Origin: Blautia sp.
Lineage (GTDB): Bacteria; Bacillota; Clostridia; Lachnospirales; Lachnospiraceae
Length of the DNA stretch: 6,339 nt
Assembly: GCA_017420455.1 (NCBI GenBank)
Contig: JAFOJB010000593.1
Coordinates: 1-6,339, forward strand
Reading direction: 5' to 3'
Numbering within the stretch: position 1 is the stretch's first letter; every line of letters starts with the position of its first letter. The translations under genes were made by a program, and so were the position numbers. The notes under the pieces were generated by a model that did not search any database, had not been told where the DNA came from, and worked only from the letters and a program-made list of their open reading frames with translations. Positions 1-5,451 of the stretch are shown here, piece by piece.

Positions 1-33
1 AGTATTTTATAAAAGTTTTTAGTATCTGTGCGG

Positions 34-69
34 AAAGAAACCGCGCTGACCTCTTGGAAGGCCGCGCGG
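34..69 (-). terminator. Probable intrinsic terminator of gutR
   Basis: Read on the minus strand, positions 69-64 (CCGCGC) pair with 46-41 (GCGCGG). After a one-base bulge at 47, positions 63-60 pair with 51-48 (one G-T wobble), around an 8-nt loop. The stem is followed directly by TTTCTTT (40-34), a U-rich tail as expected for Rho-independent termination. It lies 112 nt after the gutR stop codon, beyond the tandem repeats. Pairing was done by eye and no energy was computed. Confidence 0.62.
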
Positions 70-132
70 CTGCTTATCATAAACGGAGGCCGGTTCTCTG
101 TACCGCTTTCTGCCGCGGAGAGGATCCGGATC

Positions 133-196
133 TTAAGCTGCTTCTTTATTAAGCTGCTTCTTTATTAAGCTGCTTCTTTATTAAGTTGCTTCTTTA
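133..196 (-). repeat. Four tandem copies of a 16-bp unit overlapping the 3' end of gutR
   Basis: On the plus strand the unit is TTAAGCTGCTTCTTTA. Copies lie at 133-148, 149-164 and 165-180 (identical), with a fourth at 181-196 that differs only by C to T at position 186. The fourth copy is the end of gutR: read on the minus strand it supplies the last codons, Lys-Glu-Ala-Thr, and the TAA stop. The next copy begins with TAA in frame, so gutR ends in a double stop TAA-TAA. Each outer unit contains AAGC-T-GCTT, an imperfect palindrome. Exact identity of the outer copies suggests recent slippage or duplication. Confidence 0.95.
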
Positions 197-2100
197 TAAA
201 GTACGTTCAGCAGTGTCTGGAAGGAATCCGCTTCCGCAATCTTCTGCAGCAGCTCCGAATCATGGGTTATACTGATGATCTCATCATAGACCCGGATCAG
301 CAGGCTGTCATTGGCGTCATCCACTTCCGGCAGGCCCATCATAAAGACGACACTGACCTCCCTGCCCTTCTGCTGTACCGGCCGTGGAAATACGCCGATT
401 GCCAGAATCAGCTTGTCCGCCGCGTACTGCACATGATGGGGAATGGCTACCTGGTGGTCGAATACCATGGGGCCCCTGGCTTCTCTCTCCGCCAGGCGCT
501 TTCCGAATTCCATATCGACCTGGCCGCTGGCCGCCAGCGAATCCGCCATGATGGCGATTCCCTCTTCATAGGACGCGGCCTGATCCAGGACAAAGAAGCG
601 GCTTTCGTCCAGCAGTCCTGCCATAATGAACCAGTTGTTATCCATCATGGGGACATCGATCTTGTCCCAGTATTTGGCTTTCTCAATCTTGTGGCGCAGT
701 TCCTGCTCATTAAAGATTTCCCGGATCCGGATGACCGGACGGCTGCAGGGGACAGACAGTTCCTCCGTCGTCAGTACTATGCTGTAGGAATCCAGCAGTT
801 CCTCATCTACGGCATCCCCGCTGTACATATCGATCTCAACACCGCGGTCCAGGATCTTGCGCAGCTGGACCATGATCAGACGGCTGGAAATCCTGCCGGA
901 GCTGCTGACGACCGCCACACGGAATTCCCGGAACTGGTTCATATTGCTTTCCGCCAGATATACACCGAAATAGGTGGTCAGCAGGATCCTTTCCTCCTCC
1001 GGTACCGTCAGGCCGGCAGCTTCCGAGATGACTTCCGCCGCAATCCCCGCCATCTGGTATGCCAGAGGGAACTTATGGCGGATCTCATCATCCATGTAAT
1101 CGGTATCCAGCCGCACCCGGAAACGGAGACGGTTGAGCATGAACATCATATGATACTGGAACTCCTCGGAAAAGCGTTCCATATCCACGGCAATATCCAG
1201 TCTGTTCTGGATTTCGTCAAAAATTTTCCTGATAATAGGCTGGACCCTCTCATCCAGTTCAATGGCGTACATGCTGCCCAGATCCGCCGGTGTCCGCATC
1301 CCGATAATGGGCATGAAGATAAAGAGTTTTTCTTCTACCGGGATTTCCGTGTGCAGGCTTACGCCGATCCTGTTCATCAGGCTGTCAACATCGGAAAACT
1401 CTTTTCTGGCTGTCAGATTATAGTATTTCTCCGGCAGCCTCCCGATAAAATGTCCTGTCAGGAATCGGTCCAGGGTAATCGTTATGTACTGGCGGAACTG
1501 CTTTTTGACATTTTTGCTGAGAGAAGACTTCCTTCCCGCTTCCTCCAGCATGTCAGAAATCTCCCGGTCCAAAGGGTAATCCCGGTAGATCGCCTCATAA
1601 TTATTCTCCAGCACATATCTGCGGATATCAAATTCATTCCCGTGCAGAAGCAGCCCCTTGCTGGTCTTACCTACTACCGTAAGCCCGTAGGAGGATATAT
1701 CGGAACGCAGCTTTTTCAGATCACCGATCAGTGTCGTCCTGCCTATATTCATTTCATAAGCCAGTTCGTCTGTCAGCAGCGGTTCCGGGGAACGCATCAG
1801 CTGGCCGAACACATAATCCATCCGGTTCTGCGGTGTGTTGAACATACCGTCCGTTTCACTGATCCTGACATAACGGATCCGGAACTGATCATTATCATAG
1901 ACCCGGAGACTGTATTTGCCCTGTTCTCCGGTGATTACTGCACTACCTTCAAGATCTGTATTCAGCTGTTTGATATCATTACGGATCGTTCGTTCACTGA
2001 CGCCGAATTTCTGCGCCAGCGCGCTTACTCTCAGTACTGAATTCCGCCGGAACGCCTGCAGAATATTGGCTGCCCGGTTATCGCTGAATAAACTCTTCAT
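181..2100 (-). CDS. gutR: PRD-containing PTS-controlled transcriptional activator of the sorbitol operon (GutR/SrlR, MtlR/LicR-like)
   Basis: A 639-residue modular regulator. A DeoR-like helix-turn-helix lies at about residues 8-60 (recognition segment SALAQKFGVSERTIRNDIKQ), with a second, Mga-type helix-turn-helix at about 105-140. PRD1 spans roughly 195-290 and PRD2 roughly 297-388, with candidate histidines H217 and H317. An EIIB(Gat)-like domain follows at about 391-475, then an EIIA(Fru/Mtl)-like domain at about 490-637 with the phosphohistidine motif AIPH (H555). In this family EI/HPr and the cognate EII proteins phosphorylate these domains to set activator activity. Two expected sites look lost: the EIIB cysteine position reads VVSSSG (S399), and the usual PRD2 LHF motif reads TYF (Y377). 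The start is supported by AAAAGGGGC upstream. An ATG at 2107-2105 is out of frame. The sorbitol target is inferred from the neighbouring srl operon; a related regulator of another sugar is possible but less likely. Confidence 0.85.
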   Translation of the reverse strand: MKSLFSDNRAANILQAFRRNSVLRVSALAQKFGVSERTIRNDIKQLNTDLEGSAVITGEQGKYSLRVYDNDQFRIRYVRISETDGMFNTPQNRMDYVFGQLMRSPEPLLTDELAYEMNIGRTTLIGDLKKLRSDISSYGLTVVGKTSKGLLLHGNEFDIRRYVLENNYEAIYRDYPLDREISDMLEEAGRKSSLSKNVKKQFRQYITITLDRFLTGHFIGRLPEKYYNLTARKEFSDVDSLMNRIGVSLHTEIPVEEKLFIFMPIIGMRTPADLGSMYAIELDERVQPIIRKIFDEIQNRLDIAVDMERFSEEFQYHMMFMLNRLRFRVRLDTDYMDDEIRHKFPLAYQMAGIAAEVISEAAGLTVPEEERILLTTYFGVYLAESNMNQFREFRVAVVSSSGRISSRLIMVQLRKILDRGVEIDMYSGDAVDEELLDSYSIVLTTEELSVPCSRPVIRIREIFNEQELRHKIEKAKYWDKIDVPMMDNNWFIMAGLLDESRFFVLDQAASYEEGIAIMADSLAASGQVDMEFGKRLAEREARGPMVFDHQVAIPHHVQYAADKLILAIGVFPRPVQQKGREVSVVFMMGLPEVDDANDSLLIRVYDEIISITHDSELLQKIAEADSFQTLLNVLYKEAT

Positions 2101-2219
2101 AAATCATCCCGCCCCTTTTCAAATAGTTACACAAACCTGTAAGCATTCTAACGAAAAACATTCCTGTCATTAATGCCATATTTTTCCAGCTGAACGGAAA
2201 TTACAATTACGGACTTTTC

Positions 2220-2232
2220 GGATTAATAATCC
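2220..2232. promoter_or_regulatory. Perfect 13-bp palindrome in the gutR leader
   Basis: GGATTA-A-TAATCC is a perfect inverted repeat with a one-base centre. It lies about 120 bp upstream of the gutR start and downstream of the predicted transcription start. It could be an operator or a small RNA structure, although the one-base centre makes it a poor RNA hairpin. No known regulator consensus is recognised. Confidence 0.35.
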
Positions 2233-2270
2233 ACAAATATTGATAATAATACTTTTCGATATGATTCCCG

Positions 2271-2300
2271 ATAGTAGTTCCAATAAATATTTCCAGTCAA
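2271..2300 (-). promoter_or_regulatory. Predicted sigma-A-type promoter for gutR
   Basis: On the minus strand, TTGACT (2300-2295, 5 of 6 matches to the -35 consensus) is followed after 18 nt by TACTAT (2276-2271, 4 of 6 matches to the -10 consensus). Transcription would start near 2264, giving a leader of roughly 165 nt. A separate promoter is expected because a strong terminator separates gutR from the srl genes upstream. Confidence 0.45.
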
Positions 2301-2399
2301 TAATTACGAATCAATATTTCAAAACACAAAACAACAATTTCAGTAATAAAAATCCAAAGAAATACTTCCGGAAAAGGTATTCCTTCAATAATAATCCAT

Positions 2400-2447
2400 A
2401 ACATTAAATTAATCCCGGTCCTGCCGGTCAGGCCGCAGGACCGGGAT
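2400..2447 (-). terminator. Intrinsic terminator of the srl operon
   Basis: Positions 2447-2435 and 2424-2412 form a perfect 13-bp GC-rich stem (ATCCCGGTCCTGC and its complement) around a 10-nt loop. On the minus strand it is followed by TAATTTAAT, a moderately U-rich tail. It lies 41 nt after the srlB stop codon, exactly where an operon-ending terminator is expected. The tail is interrupted by A residues, so some readthrough into gutR is possible. Confidence 0.85.
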
Positions 2448-2488
2448 CATCCGGGGCAGGCTGTATTTCCGCCGGTGGAACCGATGGA

Positions 2489-2863
2489 TCAGGGCTCCAC
2501 TACCAGGAACATGGTGCCGATCCCCATATCGGGCTCGGTCTGTCCGGGTGCCAGTTTTACATACAGGGTTCCCAGCATCTCGGGTTCAGTCAGTCCGGTG
2601 AAGCTGACGGTCATATGTCCGAGGCCTGCCAGTGTTACGGGCGCCTCCGGGCCGACACAGGTGATTTCATAGGCCTGGTCATCAATGATCAGGAACTGTC
2701 CTGCCTTCAACTCGCCATTGATCGGATTGATGTTTACGGAATAGCAGTAATCCCTGAGCTCTTCGGGGGCGTTATCGCCGAAGATAATGAACATGCCGGA
2801 TCCTTTGAACTCATCCACGCTGCTGCCGGTTGCCTTGACCTGGTTTCTGTAAATAACTTTCAT
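2489..2863 (-). CDS. srlB: PTS glucitol/sorbitol-specific EIIA component
   Basis: A 124-residue protein, the usual length for the cytoplasmic EIIA(Gut) family (about 120). The start MKVIYRNQV was chosen because GGGGAGGA lies 6 nt upstream and this start matches the family's N-terminus; the open frame extends 8 codons further but would have to read through the ribosome binding site. Family-like segments are FGDNAPEELRDYC (28-40), YEITCVG (65-71), LGHMTVSFTGL (81-91) and LGTLYV (97-102). EIIA accepts phosphate from HPr and passes it to the EIIB domain of SrlE. The only histidine is H83, in the conserved LGH segment. The HxH stretch I recall just after Cys40 in the E. coli protein reads YSVNINPINGEL here, so the phosphate acceptor is uncertain. 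It is the last gene of the operon, 225 nt after srlE. Confidence 0.92.
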   Translation of the reverse strand: MKVIYRNQVKATGSSVDEFKGSGMFIIFGDNAPEELRDYCYSVNINPINGELKAGQFLIIDDQAYEITCVGPEAPVTLAGLGHMTVSFTGLTEPEMLGTLYVKLAPGQTEPDMGIGTMFLVVEP

Positions 2864-2905
2864 TGTATTCCTCCCCTTGCCGTACACGAACCGGCAATGT
2901 GTGTC

Positions 2906-2954
2906 TTCTGTATTTTATTCTGTATTACTTTTCTCTATGGTTCAGTTCTCTATG
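2906..2954 (-). repeat. Four short purine-rich repeats in the srlB leader
   Basis: On the minus strand the motif CATAGAGAA occurs at 2954-2946 and 2939-2931, and AATACAGAA at 2926-2918 and 2914-2906. All four fit one loose pattern (A-T-A-purine/C-AGAA) with periods of 15, 13 and 12. They lie 40-90 nt upstream of the srlB start in a purine-rich, probably unstructured leader. They could be protein-binding or translation-enhancing sites, or simple low-complexity sequence. Confidence 0.5.
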
Positions 2955-3034
2955 CTGCTTTTTGATTCTGAATGCTGAGACAAAGCGAGGTATTCTGCCC
3001 GCTGTGTGTATGGATCTGGATTTCTTTAATCTGT

Positions 3035-3068
3035 ACCGCCCTCCATGGCTGCTGCCATGAAGGACGGC
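3035..3068 (-). other. Long stem-loop in the srlE-srlB spacer, without a U-tract
   Basis: As minus-strand RNA, 3068-3054 pairs with 3049-3035 over 15 bp (three G-U wobbles) around the 4-nt loop AGCA. The downstream sequence, ACAGATTAAAG, lacks a U-run, so it is not a typical intrinsic terminator on either strand. It lies about 20 nt past the srlE stop codon. A role in blocking 3' exonucleases, in RNA processing or in partial termination before srlB is inferred. Confidence 0.65.
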
Positions 3069-3088
3069 GGTGGTCGTTATGGATTCAA

Positions 3089-4111
3089 TCAATAGAGGCC
3101 GAAGCTGGCGAAGTAGGCGATCAGGACACGGATCCAGCCGGTCAGGAAACGGGAGTACATGACGGACAGGACACCGACCTCGATGGTTTCGGGCTCTGCT
3201 TCCGCGAGGCCGAGACCTACGGGGATGAAGTCACAGGCGCCCTGGCAGTTGATGGCGAACAGAGCAGGCAGTGCCAGGCTCGGGGGAACGTTGCCCTGGG
3301 CGATCTGGTCACCGATCAGGGTACCGATGATCTGGGCGATAACGGCGCCGGGTCCGAGCAGAGCGGACAGGCCGGGGATGGAGCAGATGATGCCGAGGAT
3401 CAGGAGGCCTACGATGTTGCCTGCCAGAGGCTGCATCAGTTTCGCGAAGACTGTACCGATACCGGAACCATTGATGATACCTACCAGCATGGATACGAAA
3501 GCCATGAAAGGAAGGAGGGTGATGATACAGGTCTGGATCGCGTCACGGGCTGCCTGATAGAAGGTATTGACAACTTTACCTACGCCGAGGCCGAGGGAAG
3601 TAATGAAGCTCTTCTTTTCCTGCTGGGCCAGGGTCTTGGAGATGCTCAGATCGCCGGTGTACTTCACGCCGTCGCTCTTCTTTTCTTCTTCCGCTGCGGG
3701 TTCTGCTGCTTCAGCGGCAGCGGCTGCTGCGGAGGGATCCGCCAGGGATACCTGGTTAGGGCCTACTGCGGATACATAAATGTCTTCTTTGATGTACTGG
3801 GCCATGGGGCCGGACTTGCCGGTGGGCATTACGTTGGCGGTCGGGATTCCCTTCTTGGGATACAGGCCGCAGCGAAGTGTGCCGCCGCAGTCAACGATGA
3901 CCATTGCCAGCTCGTCTTCCGGGCAGGAGGTCTTGAAGCCGTTTACAGGTGTCATACCGGACAGTTCTACGATCTTGGCCAGGCACTCGGGCTCCGCGCC
4001 GCCGCCGGTGATGAACATGACTTTGTTTCTCTTCTCTGTAGGAACGATTGTTAAAGGACCGCCAAAACCACTGGGACCTCTCTCGATACGGATTGCTCTT
4101 AATTCTGCCAT
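3089..4111 (-). CDS. srlE: PTS glucitol/sorbitol-specific EIIBC component
   Basis: A 340-residue protein; E. coli SrlE is about 319. The N-terminal EIIB domain spans about 1-125 and holds the phosphocysteine motif [10 protein letters not shown], with C75 as the expected acceptor, plus conserved GGGAEPECL (37-45) and [13 protein letters not shown] (82-94). An Ala/Glu-rich linker at about 127-146 (seven consecutive Ala) probably accounts for the extra length. The C-terminal EIIC half (about 160-340) has hydrophobic segments near 190-211, 229-248, 250-272, 278-290 and 322-338, and the conserved stretches [17 protein letters not shown] and [19 protein letters not shown]. It takes phosphate from SrlB and phosphorylates sorbitol during import, together with SrlA. 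The start has AAAGGA 7 nt upstream. It is separated from srlA by 118 nt and from srlB by 225 nt. Confidence 0.96.
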   Translation of the reverse strand: MAELRAIRIERGPSGFGGPLTIVPTEKRNKVMFITGGGAEPECLAKIVELSGMTPVNGFKTSCPEDELAMVIVDCGGTLRCGLYPKKGIPTANVMPTGKSGPMAQYIKEDIYVSAVGPNQVSLADPSAAAAAAEAAEPAAEEEKKSDGVKYTGDLSISKTLAQQEKKSFITSLGLGVGKVVNTFYQAARDAIQTCIITLLPFMAFVSMLVGIINGSGIGTVFAKLMQPLAGNIVGLLILGIICSIPGLSALLGPGAVIAQIIGTLIGDQIAQGNVPPSLALPALFAINCQGACDFIPVGLGLAEAEPETIEVGVLSVMYSRFLTGWIRVLIAYFASFGLY

Positions 4112-4208
4112 TCTGTTTTCCTTTCAACCGGATCTCTACCGGATTTTCAATCTGATGTTTTATTTACCAAACAATTATGAATATCAATGTAGACTGATCT
4201 TCAATCCC

Positions 4209-4225
4209 GACAGGATGTAACTGTC
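4209..4225 (-). other. Small stem-loop just after the srlA stop codon
   Basis: GACAG (4225-4221 on the minus strand is its complementary arm) pairs across a 7-nt loop with 4213-4209, giving a 5-bp stem 4 nt beyond the srlA stop codon. No U-tract follows. It is weak alone and is noted because every other spacer of this operon also carries a stem-loop. Nearer srlE, ATCCGGT occurs twice (4144-4138 and 4133-4127) just before its ribosome binding site. Confidence 0.35.
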
Positions 4226-4229
4226 TTAT

Positions 4230-4784
4230 TTATGCTTCTTCTTTGGTGAAGCTTCTGTTCAGCTTCACGCCCTGCTGCTTCTCAACGTAAATGGTCGTGA
4301 ATTCTGTGACCCAGCCGGAGATGAAGTTGGCGACAAGACCGACCAGAAGGTAACGGACTGCCAGGGGTGTTACGTCAAGTCCCAGAGCAGTGACACCGTT
4401 TGCGATGCCCAGCCATACGAAGAGCTCACCGGCATTGATGTGAGGGAAAATACCGTTGTTGGTATGGCAGTGATAAGTTACGGAAGCGTAGAAGGCGCGC
4501 TTGTAGAACTCAGGCATGAATCTGCCGATGGAAAGCGCTACAGGGTTGCCCAGCATGAATGCGGAGATAAAGGGAAGTACCGCGTAACGGAGAATGGGGT
4601 TGCCCGCACAGACCTTTGCGATCTTTCCGACGGATTCTTCACCGGCCAGGGCGATGATGGCGTTCATCAGAACGAGCAGCATCAGGACCTGGGGGATGAT
4701 TCCTGTGACCCAGCTGACGAACTGCGCGCCGCCGAGTGCGAAGAGGTTCATGAAACCGGAAGCTAATTTGACGATAAAATCCAT
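4230..4784 (-). CDS. srlA: PTS glucitol/sorbitol-specific EIIC component
   Basis: A 184-residue integral membrane protein, close to the 187 of E. coli SrlA. Hydrophobic segments lie near residues 20-47, 63-80, 120-137 and 139-160. Family-typical stretches are FMLGNP (76-81) and YHCHTNNGIFPHINAGELF (104-122), a His/Asn-rich region likely to line the transport path. It forms the sorbitol channel with the EIIC half of SrlE; in this PTS family the EIIC function is split between two polypeptides. The start has AAAGGTGG about 7 nt upstream. It follows gutM by 89 nt and precedes srlE by 118 nt. The sequence looks intact from first to last residue. Confidence 0.96.
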   Translation of the reverse strand: MDFIVKLASGFMNLFALGGAQFVSWVTGIIPQVLMLLVLMNAIIALAGEESVGKIAKVCAGNPILRYAVLPFISAFMLGNPVALSIGRFMPEFYKRAFYASVTYHCHTNNGIFPHINAGELFVWLGIANGVTALGLDVTPLAVRYLLVGLVANFISGWVTEFTTIYVEKQQGVKLNRSFTKEEA

Positions 4785-4830
4785 TTGTTACCACCTTTCT
4801 TAATTGAATAATGTATGTACAGCATCCTGC

Positions 4831-4846
4831 GAGATCTTCCGATCTC
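4831..4846 (-). other. 6-bp stem-loop with GNRA-type tetraloop in the gutM-srlA spacer
   Basis: GAGATC (minus strand 4846-4841) pairs with GATCTC (4836-4831) around GGAA, a GNRA tetraloop. It lies between gutM and srlA, about 45 nt upstream of the srlA start, with no U-tract after it. It may stabilise or help process the message. Confidence 0.5.
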
Positions 4847-4869
4847 CGGTTGTTTGGTACACCTGGATT

Positions 4870-4900
4870 CTGTTCAGGCCGCGGATCTGCGTCCGAACAG
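4870..4900 (-). other. Stem-loop enclosing the gutM stop codon
   Basis: CTGTTC (minus strand 4900-4895) pairs with GAACAG (4875-4870), and the stem continues inward through 4894-4893/4878-4877 and 4891-4888/4883-4880 with small internal mismatches. The structure includes the last gutM codons and the TGA at 4876-4874. No U-tract follows. Translating ribosomes would have to open it, so it would fold only after translation terminates. Confidence 0.5.
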
Positions 4901-5323
4901 ATTTCTGGCGGCAATTCCGACTTTCTGGAAGGGTGAGGGCGGATCCGGTATGACTTCGCCTCTTGTGAACTTCCTGTAGGTCAGCGCGGCGTCTTCCATG
5001 GCCAGGCCCAGATTTTTGTGGTTCCTGGGACCATCTTCTTTTTTCAGATCACCGACGTATCTTCCCTCGAATCCCGGGAAATCTTTGACCCTTGCCAGGA
5101 AGGTCACGCCCTCCAGTTTTTTTCCTTTTCGGATCTTGCCTTTGTCATCGATCAGGAACATGACGATGGCGCCGGCATGGAATCCGCCTGCCTTCCGGCC
5201 GACCGCGACCTTCCCCTGCCTTCTCAATTTGACGAATTCATCTGAGAAATGCTTCATCTGTATGCCTGACAGAAGTGCCTGCAGCACGAATGCGATGGCA
5301 ATTACTAAAACCAGCTGTAACAT
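4874..5323 (-). CDS. gutM: GutM family glucitol operon factor, N-terminally membrane-anchored
   Basis: A 149-residue protein of the GutM (glucitol operon activator) family. The N-terminus is one strongly hydrophobic segment (about residues 2-20), followed by a family-like core: FVKLRRQGKVAVGRKAGGF (30-48), then AIVMFLIDDKGKI (52-64). The E. coli protein is about 119 residues, so this one is longer by about 30, with a Pro-rich then basic tail (VIPDPPSPF, then NLFGRRSAA). E. coli GutM is described as an activator of the gut operon. The membrane segment and lack of a helix-turn-helix suggest an indirect role, perhaps relaying transporter state to GutR; that is inference. The start is fixed by AAGGAGGG 6-7 nt upstream. 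It sits between srlD and srlA, the position expected in Gram-positive sorbitol operons. Confidence 0.9.
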   Translation of the reverse strand: MLQLVLVIAIAFVLQALLSGIQMKHFSDEFVKLRRQGKVAVGRKAGGFHAGAIVMFLIDDKGKIRKGKKLEGVTFLARVKDFPGFEGRYVGDLKKEDGPRNHKNLGLAMEDAALTYRKFTRGEVIPDPPSPFQKVGIAARNLFGRRSAA

Positions 5324-5346
5324 CGTGTTCCCTCCTTGTACTCCGG

Positions 5347-5369
5347 GCGGGCCCCTGTCCGGTGCCCGC
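5347..5369 (-). other. GC-rich stem-loop upstream of gutM
   Basis: GCGGGC (minus strand 5369-5364) pairs with GCCCGC (5352-5347). After one mismatch, two more G-C pairs close a 5-nt loop. It ends about 23 nt before the gutM start, just upstream of the ribosome binding site, and could modulate gutM translation. No U-tract follows. Confidence 0.5.
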
Positions 5370-5407
5370 TCCGCGTTTAAAAATTTACGTTGACATTGTG
5401 TTCTGTC

Positions 5408-5427
5408 CGCTCCGGTCTGCCGGAGCG
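5408..5427 (-). other. Perfect 8-bp stem-loop in the srlD-gutM spacer
   Basis: CGCTCCGG (minus strand 5427-5420) pairs perfectly with CCGGAGCG (5415-5408) around the tetraloop CAGA. It begins 24 nt after the srlD stop codon. The sequence that follows (GACAGAACAC) has no U-run, so a 3'-end-protecting or processing element is likelier than a terminator. Confidence 0.65.
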
Positions 5428-5451
5428 ATTGCCGTTTCCCTTAAGCGGGGA

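Larger units (their letters stand above)
2101..2411. other. AT-rich regulatory spacer between the srl terminator and gutR
   Basis: This 311-bp stretch is clearly more AT-rich than the genes and contains no convincing coding frame. It holds the predicted gutR promoter (2271-2300), a palindrome at 2220-2232, and two copies of ACTTTTCG (2213-2220 and 2251-2258). Two copies of AATATTTC (2286-2293 and 2313-2320) flank the -35 region. An imperfect inverted repeat at 2361-2381 has arms AATAC and GTATT around TTCCGGAA. The repeats are candidate regulator sites only. The predicted gutR leader would be about 165 nt, long enough to hold control elements, but no riboswitch class is recognised. Confidence 0.6.

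Noticed and set aside
262..2040. 592-codon open frame on the plus strand, antisense to gutR
   Set aside because: It is in the codon-aligned antisense register (triplets coincide with gutR codons), so it stays open simply because gutR avoids TTA, CTA and TCA codons. Its translation has no recognisable domain, whereas gutR is a clear multidomain protein.
2864..2887. Eight-codon N-terminal extension of srlB (start at 2887)
   Set aside because: The extension would be translated from the Shine-Dalgarno sequence GGGGAGGA itself. Starting at 2863 gives good spacing and the usual family length.
3035..3068. The long hairpin after srlE as a classical intrinsic terminator
   Set aside because: Neither strand has a T-run after the stem, and srlB downstream has no clear promoter of its own, so full termination here would strand an essential PTS component.
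2972..4054. 360-codon open frame on the plus strand, antisense to srlE
   Set aside because: It has the same codon-aligned register as srlE and the same explanation: strong codon bias. Its Gly/Asp-rich composition mirrors the Ala- and Ile-rich membrane protein on the other strand.
4834..4845. Resemblance of TCTTCCGATCT to the end of a common sequencing adapter, suggesting contamination or a chimeric join
   Set aside because: Only 11 bases match. They form part of a GAGATC/GATCTC hairpin, and the operon continues intact on both sides in the expected gene order, so chance is the better explanation.
5390..5418. Plus-strand promoter starting with a perfect TTGACA at 5390
   Set aside because: No -10-like hexamer lies 16-18 bp downstream, and no plus-strand gene follows.
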